DNA of 15,374 bases. Source: Physocladia obscura. Its lineage: Eukaryota; Chytridiomycota; Chytridiomycetes; Chytridiales; Chytriomycetaceae. This document shows, piece after piece, positions 1 through 8,477 of the stretch. Below the pieces are notes generated by a model, which was given only the letters and a program-made list of their open reading frames with translations, made no database searches and was not told where the DNA came from. A program made the position numbers and the translations under genes. Every line of letters starts with the position of its first letter. Within the stretch, counting starts at the first letter, position 1. The stretch covers positions 1-15,374 of the forward strand of contig JADGJH010000681.1 of NCBI GenBank assembly GCA_027596945.1, read 5' to 3'.

Positions 1-3000
1 TGCTGATTCAGCTTGAACAATTCATCTGAACGGTAAAATAATTCAGGAACAACTGAATGAAAATTTTATATTCTGACCTTTTCCGTCATAATCCAGAAAA
101 TATATCAAGGAAAGAATTTGATTCTTGAAAACAAGCTGAAAAAGAAAGAAAGAAAAAAAAACGATAGAAAGCGATTAAAATTAGAGACAAATGAAACATT
201 ATACAACCATTTCGTTTAAGCAGGTGAAATTTGTGATCTTAAAATCGGACAAACCCAAAATATTCACATTTTTGATTCTCAGAGGCTTCATGTTTTCCCC
301 GAATATACTTACTTGCAAAATTGTACTTGAAGGATGTTAACAATAATTTTTTTTAAGGAAAAACAAACCCAAACGATCGGGGAATAAAAACATGACTAAT
401 TTTCAACTCTGGATGAACTCTGACGAGAAGATTTTTGCTATGAATACTTTCTTTTCCATCTGAAGAAATAAATTGTATAACAAATTTTATCTGGAAAAAA
501 AAAACATCAACAAAACAACAAAACATAATTTGCAACTTACATCCACGTTGACAGTAGTTTCGCTGACAACCAGCATTGGAAGAAAAAATGAAACAATATC
601 GTTTTGGCCAAATTTTGGTAAACTGAACTGCATATCTTTCACATCAATAAGCTCTTCTCTTTCAATTTTGCCCGAGTCAGAGTTTTTTATTTCGACTCGT
701 ATGGTTGTTTCAGAAAGTATGGGAATTGATGCATTTGCAAGGGGTACAGCTTTAACGCTTGCTGATTCAACTGGAACATGTGGCTTTCGTATTTCGACAC
801 GGAGAATTCGACTTATTTTTCGAGCAGGATATGCCAGATCTGATATGTTAAATATTTCCAATATGAATTATTTATGTGTTTGCTTAAAAAATTTTCGAAA
901 CCATTTTCAGACGGAAGTACTTCTGCAGACAAAATCATTGCAGGAATTTGTTCTTCTATTCTGAAAGAATTCTGTTTCGATGTATTTTTTGGGATATCGT
1001 ATTCGAACAGCACATTTCCAAATCGCAATCTTATCCATTCCACCATATAAATTCCACCAACTGAAATTTTCTGAAAATAGTTAAGAGTATAATAATAAAT
1101 TTTAAAAAATTTTAAAAAGTCATGAAAATAAATAAAACCTCGCAGTGTAATCGCAAAATATTCGCTCCAGGTTTAAGCTTGGAATTTTCTGTTTTGCAAA
1201 TTATTTCATTGTTATTTTTTCCCAAGAGAGTGCTTTCAATACTTGAGAAAGAAATATCCTAGATTTAAGATTGAGAAAAAAAAAGGAAAAGAGTACAGAT
1301 TGAAAGAAACGAAGATCACTTTTGATAGATAACTTTCAATGCTTAGTTCAAGGATGTGTGGTTCGTCACTGATGATTCGATTTATGAATCTCAAAATTGT
1401 GGCTTTGAAGATTTTTGATCCCTTGAAAATTGTACCTGCATTTTTGTTAATCAATATAAATAATACAGAAAACGAAACACACCAGTCGAATTCTGCTCAA
1501 CCTTCTCCACCGAGCTATTAACAAAATTCACATACTTCTCTTGCTCTTCTATATGTTCATCTCCATTAACCAATAATCTCAGGGAACAATCTAGCAATGC
1601 TCCAAAATTATTCAATTCTTGATAGCATACAACAAGTTTTTCCAGGATTGCATTATCCATTTTGTGCCAGCCATTTTCACCGAGATTCAAATTCATTTGC
1701 GACCATAAATCAGAGGCTTTTTCATACCTTTTGCGGGCAAAATATAAGGAAGCAATGTCGCCTTTCATTATAATCGCAGTTCGCTTTCTTTGACTAATTT
1801 CGAAGCATTTGATTGCTTTATCAGAGATGCTCTAGAGTCATTATTAGCCAAAAAATTGATAACCAAAAATACTTGCCAAATATAATTTGTCAAAATTATC
1901 CGTATTTTCCAATGCCTGTTTCAATTCATTGTTTGTTATTGACCCAATCGGAGATTCTTGTTGCTGTGAATCCGGTCCGCCAGTATCCGAAATATTACCA
2001 CCTTGAATTAATGAAGAAAGCTTGTGGACAGATGCTATAAACAAGCCAGAAGCGGCACCTAAAATATCAAGCTGAATGAAGAGAAGATTTAAACAAAACA
2101 AACAAAGAAATTTGATGAAAGAAGTCAAAACAGATCGAAAGAAAATACCTGAATGCGGGCAAAATAGAGCAAATCCGCCTTGACACCTTCATACAGTGCA
2201 AGATTCGCGTTATCGGTTTTGATGGCCAATTCGTCGCAACGTGCGACAATGCTTGAACAAGCACTATAAATCCAGCTTTCGCAAAAATAAGGTGCCAATC
2301 CAGCACTATATTCGTTCAATGTTCTCGAAAAAGATCCGACAAATTTTTTCGCACGCAGACAAGCTTCGACAATACCATTCGGCAGTTGTAATAAAAGTGA
2401 AATCTGACGCGCAAATAAATACACTCGAAAATCAAAAATTGTAATTGTGTTTTGAAGAATCATATCATGGTATGGTTTTCTGGTGAGGTCGAGTATATTG
2501 TGGCTGTCATCGCCGGGCTCTATGCCACCAAAGCTTTGAAACCAGGGCGCACCTTGCTCTTGAAGATTTTGAAAAAAGGCAGCTTCAAGCTCATCGTATT
2601 GCAAAAGTGCATCGTCAATTATATGCAAATATTCGTAAGTGCATGCGGCTCCATCCTGCATTCAGCCCTGAATTCAGTCATTCGGAGTCGCGAGTTTTGC
2701 TTACCTTTAGAATAAAAAATTGGCAATAATTCCATCCAGGAAGAAGCCGTTGAGCATCTAATCGACGAGTATCTTCTTCATAAAGGGAAAGTTTTGCATC
2801 AAAGCTGGATAAAATAAGCTCCCGAATTTTCGCAAAAAACTCGTTCCAAACAGTGTTTTCTTTTGTATTCGTCGATTTAAGTTGAAATATGTTTGTTCTA
2901 AAATATGGATTAGCTGTTCAGTTGGAATTCTCCAAATAATAAATTGTGTACTTTGAGAAATCCGATTTGACACGATCAAAGACTGAACCGAATCCAAAAG

Positions 3001-3430
3001 GATTAACGGATTTCTTGCTTGCAATATCAGGAGGAGACACATAAACAATAAGCGTTTCCTGATTCTTTTTGGTTGAAACGACAGCAAGCCAGTCTTGAAT
3101 GAGTTTTTTGACGGACGCCTTATAAACATCAGGATCCTGGAAATAAAATAAGAATTACTTCAACTGGTAATGAAAGCATACATCGCAGTTTAGCAGAAAA
3201 AGGTGCAAAGCAAGCGGTGAGGGGGAGCCAGGAACGGCGCGCGGGAACATTTGCTGTGAGAATGGGCAGAATGCGATATGTAGCTCATCAATCAGCCGCA
3301 TACGCGATGCATGCAGCCAAGTAATATTGCGCAATGGAATACGCGCAATTGCAGCTTCGGCCATCGTGAACCAGCACGTGCTGGAATCACTATACGTTAC
3401 AACGACTTGTTTGTTCTGAATTTCATCCAT
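1..3430 (-). CDS. TRAPPC10: TRAPPC10/Trs130, TRAPP II tethering-complex subunit (3' end beyond the window)
   Basis: TRAPPC10 (yeast Trs130) is a TRAPP II-specific subunit; the complex acts as a Rab11/Ypt31 exchange factor at the Golgi. I place ATG at 3430 (MDEIQNKQ). Exons consistent in phase are 3430-3182, 3136-2952, 2897-2705, 2655-2149, 2071-1877, 1831-1483, 1435-1311, 1258-1139, 1070-902, 839-541, 490-408, 325-208, 135-78 and 25-1, about 890 residues. Family landmarks run in the right order: VTYSD, DPDVYKASVKKLIQDW, SVFDRVKSDF, SSFDAKLSLYEED, RLLPGWNYCQFFILK, QYDELEA, FDKLYLSISDKAI and KGDIASLYF. The later exons fit the beta-sandwich part (GGIYMVEWIRLRFGN, KPLRIKNVNIL). Known homologues are about 1150-1260 residues, so roughly 250-350 residues should lie left of base 1. 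Intron 7 and introns 11-13 have weaker splice signals, and their borders are less certain. The 5' codons lie inside a tandem duplication. Confidence 0.92.
1832..1876 (-). other. GC-AG intron (intron 5 of TRAPPC10)
   Basis: This 45-nt intron begins GCAAGT instead of GT and ends CTCTAG. With this splice, FDKLYL joins SISDKAIKCF in phase 0 and aligns without a gap to the human TRAPPC10 segment FEKHYLDLSHATIEMY as I recall it. The nearest GT donor, one base inside, forces an acceptor at AAAG and drops five conserved-spacing residues. The GCAAGT donor matches the usual consensus of GC-AG introns. This is a reading of the sequence; no transcript was seen. Confidence 0.75.
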
Positions 3431-3672
3431 TATTTTTTTCAAACAAAATCAAAATTGGGGCATTCCGATATTCACATTGCCAAAAGAAGTGAAAAACAGC
3501 AAAATAATAAATATGACAATTGGACACTCAAGCAACTACTGCATGTTCTGAAATTCATCAATTGTTGTTTTCCAACACAACAATCAAACTTGGGCCATTC
3601 CAATATTAACATCGCCAAAAGAAGTTAAAAACAGCAAAATAAGTTTTATGACATTTGGATACTCAAACAACA
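3413..3672. repeat. 132-bp tandem duplication of an intergenic spacer with both gene ends
   Basis: Two diverged direct copies lie at about 3413-3540 and 3545-3672, offset by 132 bp. Shared blocks include GTTCTGAAtTTCATC, GGSCATTCC-ATATT-ACAT, GCCAAAAGAAGT-AAAAACAGC and ACTCAARCAAC-AC. The left copy carries the real first codons of TRAPPC10 (ATG at 3430); the right copy carries the real stop of the sulfate permease (3663-3665). Between them lie a non-functional copy of the permease 3' end (about 3527-3538) and a non-functional copy of the TRAPPC10 5' end (about 3545-3562), where ATG has become TTG in the corresponding frame. The whole 232-bp space between these two genes is accounted for by this duplication. 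Confidence 0.9.
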
Positions 3673-5993
3673 ACAGGAACAATTTCGGTAAGACCCCCTT
3701 CAAAAACGACATCTTTGGTTTGCTCATTAGCAGCCTTAACAGCCGCATCAACTGTTCTGTGGAAATACTCCAACGACTCAAGTTCAAGAGCTTCCTTTTG
3801 AGAAATCTCCTCCGGGGTCTTTTTAAACTTCAATTTAAATGACAGTGGTTTCTTGTTGCCTTCGCCGTTAAGAGCAGCAGCAGCAGAAGATGTATTAGCA
3901 TTTTTGCCAGCTTGCGGAACGCCAAGAAGGGTGTTAACATGACGTCTACGCACACTAGCAAAGTGGAAGGGGACAGGGCGCCCTGCGTACCGGCCCAAGT
4001 CTTCCTTGAGATCTACAAGAATTTGGAAACCGGTATAGTCGATGTTGGTTACTGATGAAAAGTCCAAAACAACGGCGCGGAGAGGCGGAAGAGGTTTCTG
4101 AAAAAAAGTGAAGAGATTATTACAATTTAAAAAAACACTCGCTCTTACCAGTCCATCCTTTTGTCTGGCATTGAATCGAGCTTCGGTGTCATCACTCCAA
4201 TTTTTATCGGCCTTTCGCACATTAGTGTTGGTGTACCTGAATCTCTCAATAACTCCTTCTTTGATAATGTCAAGTATATAGCCAGAGTTAGGATAGGTCA
4301 ATGCTTCTTCAACTTTGAACACAAAGATTCCTTCCGGAGAATCAGCATCCAACGGAGGAACGGTTTCGCCGTCGGCATATTCGTCACTTTCAGGATCAAT
4401 CCACTCGCCTGTAACAGTGCGAGCAAGAATTTCTACTCTTGGGCGTGCAATACGGAACAAAAGCACTAGAAGAGAGTATCCAGCAGAAGCGTAGATCGCA
4501 TTTTCAAGCGACGAAAAGATGGTAACAATGAATCCTACCAAGAAGCCAAGAAAATCAAAGAACTCCACTTTAATCAAATCAGCCGCGATTTTTCCCTTAG
4601 AAACAAGTTCAGCAACAGAAGCGACAACCATTGCAGACAGCACAGCAGACGGAACGTAGTACAGAGAAGTGGTCAAAGAAAATAATGAGATAACGACGAC
4701 AATACCAGTGACGAAGGATCCAAGCGGAGAACGGACTCCCGAAGCAGTTTTAATCGCAGAACGCGAGAACGAACCAGTGGCAGGAAAAGCGCCAATAAGT
4801 GAACCAAATGTATTGGCTAATCCCATGGCAACAATTTCTTGATTGGCATTTGGGGTGTATCCATTGACGCGGCCGTAGGTTTTGACAACAGCAATGTGTT
4901 CCAACACAGAGACAATGAAAATCGCGGGTAGAGCTTGGAAAACAGTTGGTGCGTATGCAATAGACGTATCAGGAGACTTGATCCCAGAAAGTCCATAAGG
5001 AATTGTTTTAACAATGGCGAAAACGACAGTTTTACTGTTACGCAACGCGTAAGAAATTCCCGTGTAAATTATCACAACAATTGTGTTTCTCAAAAAGCCA
5101 ACGTATTTAAGCCACGTAATACCAAGTCTCTTGACAGCGAAATCAGTCGAAAATTTGATTATGAGAATAAATGCCAATGAGGTGAGGCCAAATACAGCAT
5201 CGTAGGTAGACGTGCCAGAAATTCCCTTGAAGAAATCAATAAGGACTTGATACGGTGCATTGTTGGTGTTAACACCCTTAATTCCAAAGAGCGCAGGGAG
5301 TTGCGAGAAAATAACTTGGAGACCGGCACCAGTAGTAAAGCCTACAATTTGTAAAGTTAAAATCGATCGGCACCAAGAAGGAAGAAAAAAGAAAATAACG
5401 CACCTGAAATAACAGGAATTGGAACAAAGTCAATAATTATTCCAAATCTGAACAAGCCTACAAGAAGTTGAATTATTCCCGTCCAGAAGGCAAGAGTAGA
5501 CGCAAAAGTAACCTGCTGTGCAACAGTGCTATTTCCGGCATACGTAGCAATCGCTTGACCAGTTGCCAACGATAAGACACCAGTTGGACCAATTGTAACA
5601 TCTATTTTTGGAAATCAATCAAAGAAAAATCTTCAAATTGCGTCATTTCAATTTACCTTTCGAGGTTGCAAACAAAGCATACAGCAAGACACCGATGAAC
5701 GAAGTGTAAAGTCCAAACTGAGCAGGCAAGTTTGCAAGTTTTGTGGCATATGAAATGGACTGTGGAACAGCAACAAGTCCGACAGTCACTCCAGCAATAA
5801 AGTCACCCCAAAGCCATTCAAATTGGTATCGAGGTAGCCAGGAAATAATTGGAAAGAGCGATCGAATGTATCTGGCTGGGAAAGATTGAAGATCTTTAGT
5901 AATCTTTCTTGCAGAAGCTTGGAGCTCTTCTTTATGCGTTCTTGGGCGACGTTTGATGCCTTCTATGGCTTGTAAATCCGATTTATCGACCAT
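3663..5993 (-). CDS. SulP-family sulfate permease with C-terminal STAS domain
   Basis: Proton-coupled sulfate uptake transporter of the SulP/SLC26 family (fungal SUL1/SUL2, CYS-14 type), expected in the plasma membrane. Exons are 5993-5657, 5601-5404, 5341-4149 and 4097-3663, giving 720 residues, normal for fungal members. Signatures are GDFIAGVTVGLVAVPQSISYA near residue 60, TSKDVTIGPTGV across the first splice, PVISGFTTGAGLQV across the second, and NQEIVAMGLANTFGSLIGA with PATGSFSRSAIKTASGVRSPLG. About 12 hydrophobic segments precede a STAS domain (VVLDFSSVTNIDYTGFQILVDL). The STAS part contains a Lys/Glu/Ala-rich insertion before YFHRTVDAAV. The start was chosen at MVDKSDLQAIEG: the frame stays open upstream, but a strong branch point and acceptor (6035-6017) point to a 5' leader intron. 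It lies 227 bp downstream of a CYS-3-like bZIP gene on the same strand, suggesting sulfur-regulated expression. Confidence 0.96.
4098..4148 (-). other. Stop-free 51-nt intron in the sulfate permease gene
   Basis: The intron has donor GTAAGA and acceptor TTTTTTTCAG. Its length is a multiple of three, and it has no in-frame stop, so the open frame continues through it. Read through, it would insert 17 residues (VRASVFLNCNNLFTFFQ) between KDGL and KPLPPLRAVV, immediately before the first STAS strand. I treat it as an intron because both splice signals are strong and the polypyrimidine tract is clear. Confidence 0.8.
5636..5648 (-). promoter_or_regulatory. bZIP-type composite site in permease intron 1
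   Basis: On the minus strand the sequence reads AAATGACGCAATT. It contains TGACGCAA, a CRE half-site fused to a C/EBP half-site, as bound by ATF/C/EBP-type bZIP dimers. It lies about 10-20 nt downstream of the 5' splice site of intron 1 (5602-5656). The identical 13-mer occurs in intron 1 of the neighbouring bZIP gene (6823-6835). Regulatory function is inferred. Confidence 0.4.
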
Positions 5994-6016
5994 TTTTTTT
6001 GAAGTGGATGGTGCTT

Positions 6017-6035
6017 CTGTTGGAAAATGGGTTAG
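6017..6035 (-). other. Probable 3' splice site in the permease 5' leader
   Basis: On the minus strand GCTAACCCATTTTCCAACAG provides a textbook CTAAC branch point, a pyrimidine-rich stretch and an AG acceptor 24 nt upstream of the chosen ATG (5993). This suggests an intron in the 5' UTR. I could not fix the donor. A second acceptor-like TTTTTCAG lies near 6176. If an upstream exon were coding, the N-terminus would be longer than annotated. Confidence 0.5.
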
Positions 6036-6072
6036 CTTTGTACTTTTTCTTGTTCTATTTTGTCGGAAATTA

Positions 6073-6082
6073 ATGGCGTCAG
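6073..6082 (+). promoter_or_regulatory. CYS-3-like palindrome, 80 bp upstream of the permease start
   Basis: ATGGCGTCAG matches the published Neurospora CYS-3 consensus ATGRYRYCAT at 9 of 10 positions; the reverse strand holds a TGACGCCAT CRE-type half-site. It lies in the 227-bp spacer between the bZIP gene and the permease gene. Function is inferred from sequence and position only. Confidence 0.4.
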
Positions 6083-6098
6083 AAAGAAGTGAAAGTTG

Positions 6099-6116
6099 AT
6101 TGCGCAATAATTGCGC
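6099..6116. promoter_or_regulatory. Overlapping palindromes with a C/EBP-type site upstream of the permease
   Basis: Bases 6099-6108 read ATTGCGCAAT, a perfect 10-bp palindrome equal to the classical C/EBP bZIP consensus. Bases 6102-6116 form a second perfect inverted repeat, GCGCAAT-A-ATTGCGC. They lie 106-123 bp upstream of the permease ATG. If the permease has a leader intron, part of this sequence could be transcribed, so an RNA role cannot be excluded. Confidence 0.45.
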
Positions 6117-6214
6117 CTTAGAATTTTTTTTCTTTTTCTGGAAACGGCAAATTTTTTTCTTTATCTCCTTGTTGTCTGAAAAACAAAAAAGACAAGAAAA
6201 TTTTATTTTCCTAA

Positions 6215-6224
6215 ATAGCGTCAT
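6215..6224 (+). promoter_or_regulatory. CYS-3-like palindrome overlapping the bZIP stop codon
   Basis: ATAGCGTCAT (ATGACGCTAT on the coding strand) matches ATGRYRYCAT at 9 of 10 positions. It overlaps the TGA stop of the bZIP gene (6223-6221) and lies about 222 bp upstream of the permease start codon. It may be chance, but it is the third such element in 150 bp. Confidence 0.3.
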
Positions 6225-7793
6225 CTCTCAGACGGACCACCATTTTCACCACCACTATTGCTCTCGGGCGAAGAGTAACTTTGATATGAGGAAGAATTGT
6301 TATTGTAAAGATTTTGAGTTTCTACCGCTGCAGCTGCCGCCGCTAAAGCAGCCACATCGCTCCGCGTCTGATCATTTATAAAGTTTGACGAAGAACTGCT
6401 TCCGATTGTCTCCTCTGACGAATAATTATAATGTGCGTTCATAGAAGGTCCGCCACCACTATCATCTCCAGTATTCAAATGCCAGTCAAAATTTCTTGCA
6501 AGCGAACTGGTACTACTGCTGCTTCCACCAAGCTCATTATTGCTGCGGAATCGCGGAATAGAAGAATTTTGATGCGAAAATGATAATCCATGCTTTTTGC
6601 ATTTGTTTATAAAGAGTACAAAAAAATTAATGCGACAAAAAAGATGAGAAACGTTAGGACATATTAATTACCTCTCTATAGACATCCTGTAAACTTTTTC
6701 CATTCAAATTTCTCGCCACCTCCATTCTCAACATCCGAATCTCATTGCCAGATTCTGATAATAATAAAATAAAGTTGACAAGATTGGTGGCACAGCAAAC
6801 CAAAAAAAAAAAAAAAAAATTGAATTGCGTCATTTGCACGCCATCAATTGCCTTCTTACCCCGCAATCGGCGTTCCAAACTGTCAACCTTATCATTCAAC
6901 TGTTTTGTAGTTACTTCAAGCTCCTGCTGTTTCTGTTTCTTTTTCATTCGAAAACGCGCCGACGCCTCCGTGTTGCGGCGGCGTCGATCTTGCTCAGTCT
7001 CTGATTTCACGACTGTTATTGGCTGCTGCTGCTGCTGTTGCTGCGACAGCGACGATGATGGTAACGTATGCGATGATGACGATGATACCAAAGGAATTGC
7101 CGAGCTCAGTGGCGGCAGAGTTTGGGGAATAGGTGCAGGAAGTGTGTGGTTGTATGTGCTCATATGCATGGCGGCAGCCGCGGCAGCTGCCGCTGCCAGT
7201 GGATTGAGGTGGTGGTGGAGCTGCTGCTGATTATGCGACAATTGGGGCTGTTGCGGTTGGTGTTGTTGCTGCTGCTGCATTGACGCGAGGAAATTGTGGT
7301 GGTTCGCCATCAGAGACGAAGCGAGAATTGCTTGCTGCGTGGCGACAGCAATTTCGTTTACACTCATGTTCGCGAGTGGATTGCTTCTTCCATTCATGTA
7401 CTCTTGAGTTATTGGTAGTTTACCCTTGTCGTTGCTGTTGTTGTAGGTGTTGTCGGTGTTGCTGTCGACACCGTTCTGGCCGGTATTCATGCGCTGGAGC
7501 GCCAATTCTTCCAGATCAGCGCTGTCATCGTCAAGACTTTGGAGAATCAACTTGTTAAGATTAGTCCAATCATCTGGAGGTTGCTGATGTTGGTGTTGCG
7601 GTTGTTGGTGTTGCTGGTCTTGGGATTGATAATGATTGTGGTGTTGATAGGGGGGAGTGCTATTGTTGTAACCATCGTATCCAGTATCTCTGCCATTGTT
7701 CGCGTTTAAACTCTGGGCGTCATTGGTGTTGTCTCCGTTATTCGCGGCCGAATTGGAACTTGAACCATTGTTCAACCAATGAAAGTCATCCAT
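6221..7793 (-). CDS. bZIP transcription factor, CYS-3/Met4-like basic region
   Basis: Sequence-specific nuclear DNA-binding protein. Exons 7793-6860, 6754-6672 and 6592-6221 give 462 residues. The basic region (about 269-288) reads DRRRRNTEASARFRMKKKQK. The NTxASARFRxKKK form, with Phe-Arg at the end, is typical of Neurospora CYS-3, yeast Met4 and Zip1-type regulators rather than AP-1. It continues into a zipper (LEVTTKQLNDKVDSLERRLR / ESGNEIRMLRMEV) that is split by intron 1. Residues 74-100 (DDWTNLNKLILQSLDDDSAD and onward) are acidic with regular hydrophobics, like an activation domain. The rest is low-complexity Asn, Gln, His and Ala runs. The third exon, 124 codons of Ser/Asn/Gly-rich sequence, depends on an acceptor AAAAAG at 6594-6593. 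If that intron is retained, the protein ends after REVINMS at 6654. The permease gene next door supports a sulfur-regulatory role by inference. Confidence 0.9.
6823..6835 (-). promoter_or_regulatory. bZIP-type composite site in intron 1 of the bZIP gene
   Basis: This is the same 13-mer, AAATGACGCAATT on the coding strand, as in permease intron 1. It lies about 25 nt inside the 105-nt intron 6755-6859, next to a long A/T homopolymer. A bZIP protein could bind its own gene here, but autoregulation is only an inference. Confidence 0.35.
7020..7275 (-). repeat. Trinucleotide runs coding poly-Gln, poly-Ala and Gln/His tracts of the bZIP protein
   Basis: CAG/CAA runs near 7023-7045 encode QQQQQQQ (residues 251-257). 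GCN runs near 7171-7197 encode nine alanines (200-208). Runs at 7218-7278 encode alternating Gln/Pro/His tracts. They are interrupted by synonymous changes, so they are probably ageing microsatellites within a disordered region. Confidence 0.8.
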
Positions 7794-7894
7794 TTCTGAA
7801 AAACAATTTTTGCATCCGATTTTTCAAAATACAATCTGACCAATTATTGAAGCTGGTTACATATTATAATCCAAAGAGACTAATTAATATATAT

Positions 7895-7901
7895 TGACTC
7901 A
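7895..7901. promoter_or_regulatory. AP-1/Gcn4-type element upstream of the bZIP gene
   Basis: A perfect TGACTCA lies 102 bp upstream of the bZIP start codon. It is the core site of Gcn4/Jun-type bZIP factors, which control amino-acid starvation responses in fungi. A single 7-mer can occur by chance in a window of this size. Confidence 0.3.
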
Positions 7902-8065
7902 TAATTAAATCTTGAAAATTACTTTCAGTAAATTACGATTAAAAATTACTTGATGAACGAGACAGGTACACACACAATCCAATACAAGATGAAAGAAACT
8001 TCGCTCTTTGTTTTTTGTTTACTGTTTTGGGTTTTCCTCTTCTGAAATTTTTTTTGTTTGCTTTC

Positions 8066-8103
8066 ATTTTTGGAGAGGGCTGATTTCATTGCTCTCCAAA
8101 AAT
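8066..8103. other. 12-bp inverted repeat (hairpin)
   Basis: The arms ATTTTTGGAGAG (8066-8077) and CTCTCCAAAAAT (8092-8103) are perfectly complementary and separated by 14 bases. It lies about 270 bp upstream of the bZIP ATG and at the edge of repeat-like sequence. It could be a dimer-binding site, a transcribed stem-loop or a remnant of a mobile-element end. Confidence 0.6.
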
Positions 8104-8285
8104 AAACCCCCAAAGCTGGACATCACAGCAAAAATTAAACAGCCATAACTTCAGGATTGAGATTCAAGTTCTTATCTATCTCAAAGTTGTAGGAAACTCT
8201 AAAATTTGTTCTCATTTAAACTCGATTTCCACTGTTTCACGAGTTTCAAATTTTAAGTCTTCAGAGATAGCTGTAAGAAGTTCAA
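8104..8285. repeat. Repeat-like non-coding sequence (possible transposon relic)
   Basis: The stretch contains phrases such as CAGCCATAACTTCAGGATTG and CTCAAAGTTGTAGGAAACTC, which resemble non-coding repeats found in many eukaryotic genomes. No second copy, terminal inverted repeat or target-site duplication is visible in the window, so the assignment rests on resemblance alone. Confidence 0.25.
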
Positions 8286-8477
8286 GAGTTGATCGTGAAT
8301 GTGAGTATGAGTGAGTTGAAGTGCACGTGCCAGAGCATGTGCTCACTCTTGTACTGCTGTCACTCCTATTTTATACCTTTATTTTAATATATCACTGTTA
8401 TACCATTGTACTACTGCCACTGTTTCAACCATTATATTTATAGCTCTTTATTACTTGCATTTTTTCAACTATTAGGT

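Noticed and set aside
353..408. TAA at 353-355 as the end of TRAPPC10
   Set aside because: The protein would be about 300 residues short. Downstream exons 325-208, 135-78 and 25-1 join with consistent phases and keep family-like sequence, so the stop lies in intron 11.
2898..2951. In-frame TGA at about 2920 as a nonsense mutation in TRAPPC10
   Set aside because: A 54-nt intron with a GCTAAT branch point and TTTTAG acceptor removes it and restores SDFSK-TNIFQLK.
6745..7230. Plus-strand frame with poly-Cys and poly-Ala runs
   Set aside because: It is the antisense of the bZIP Gln/Ala repeats.
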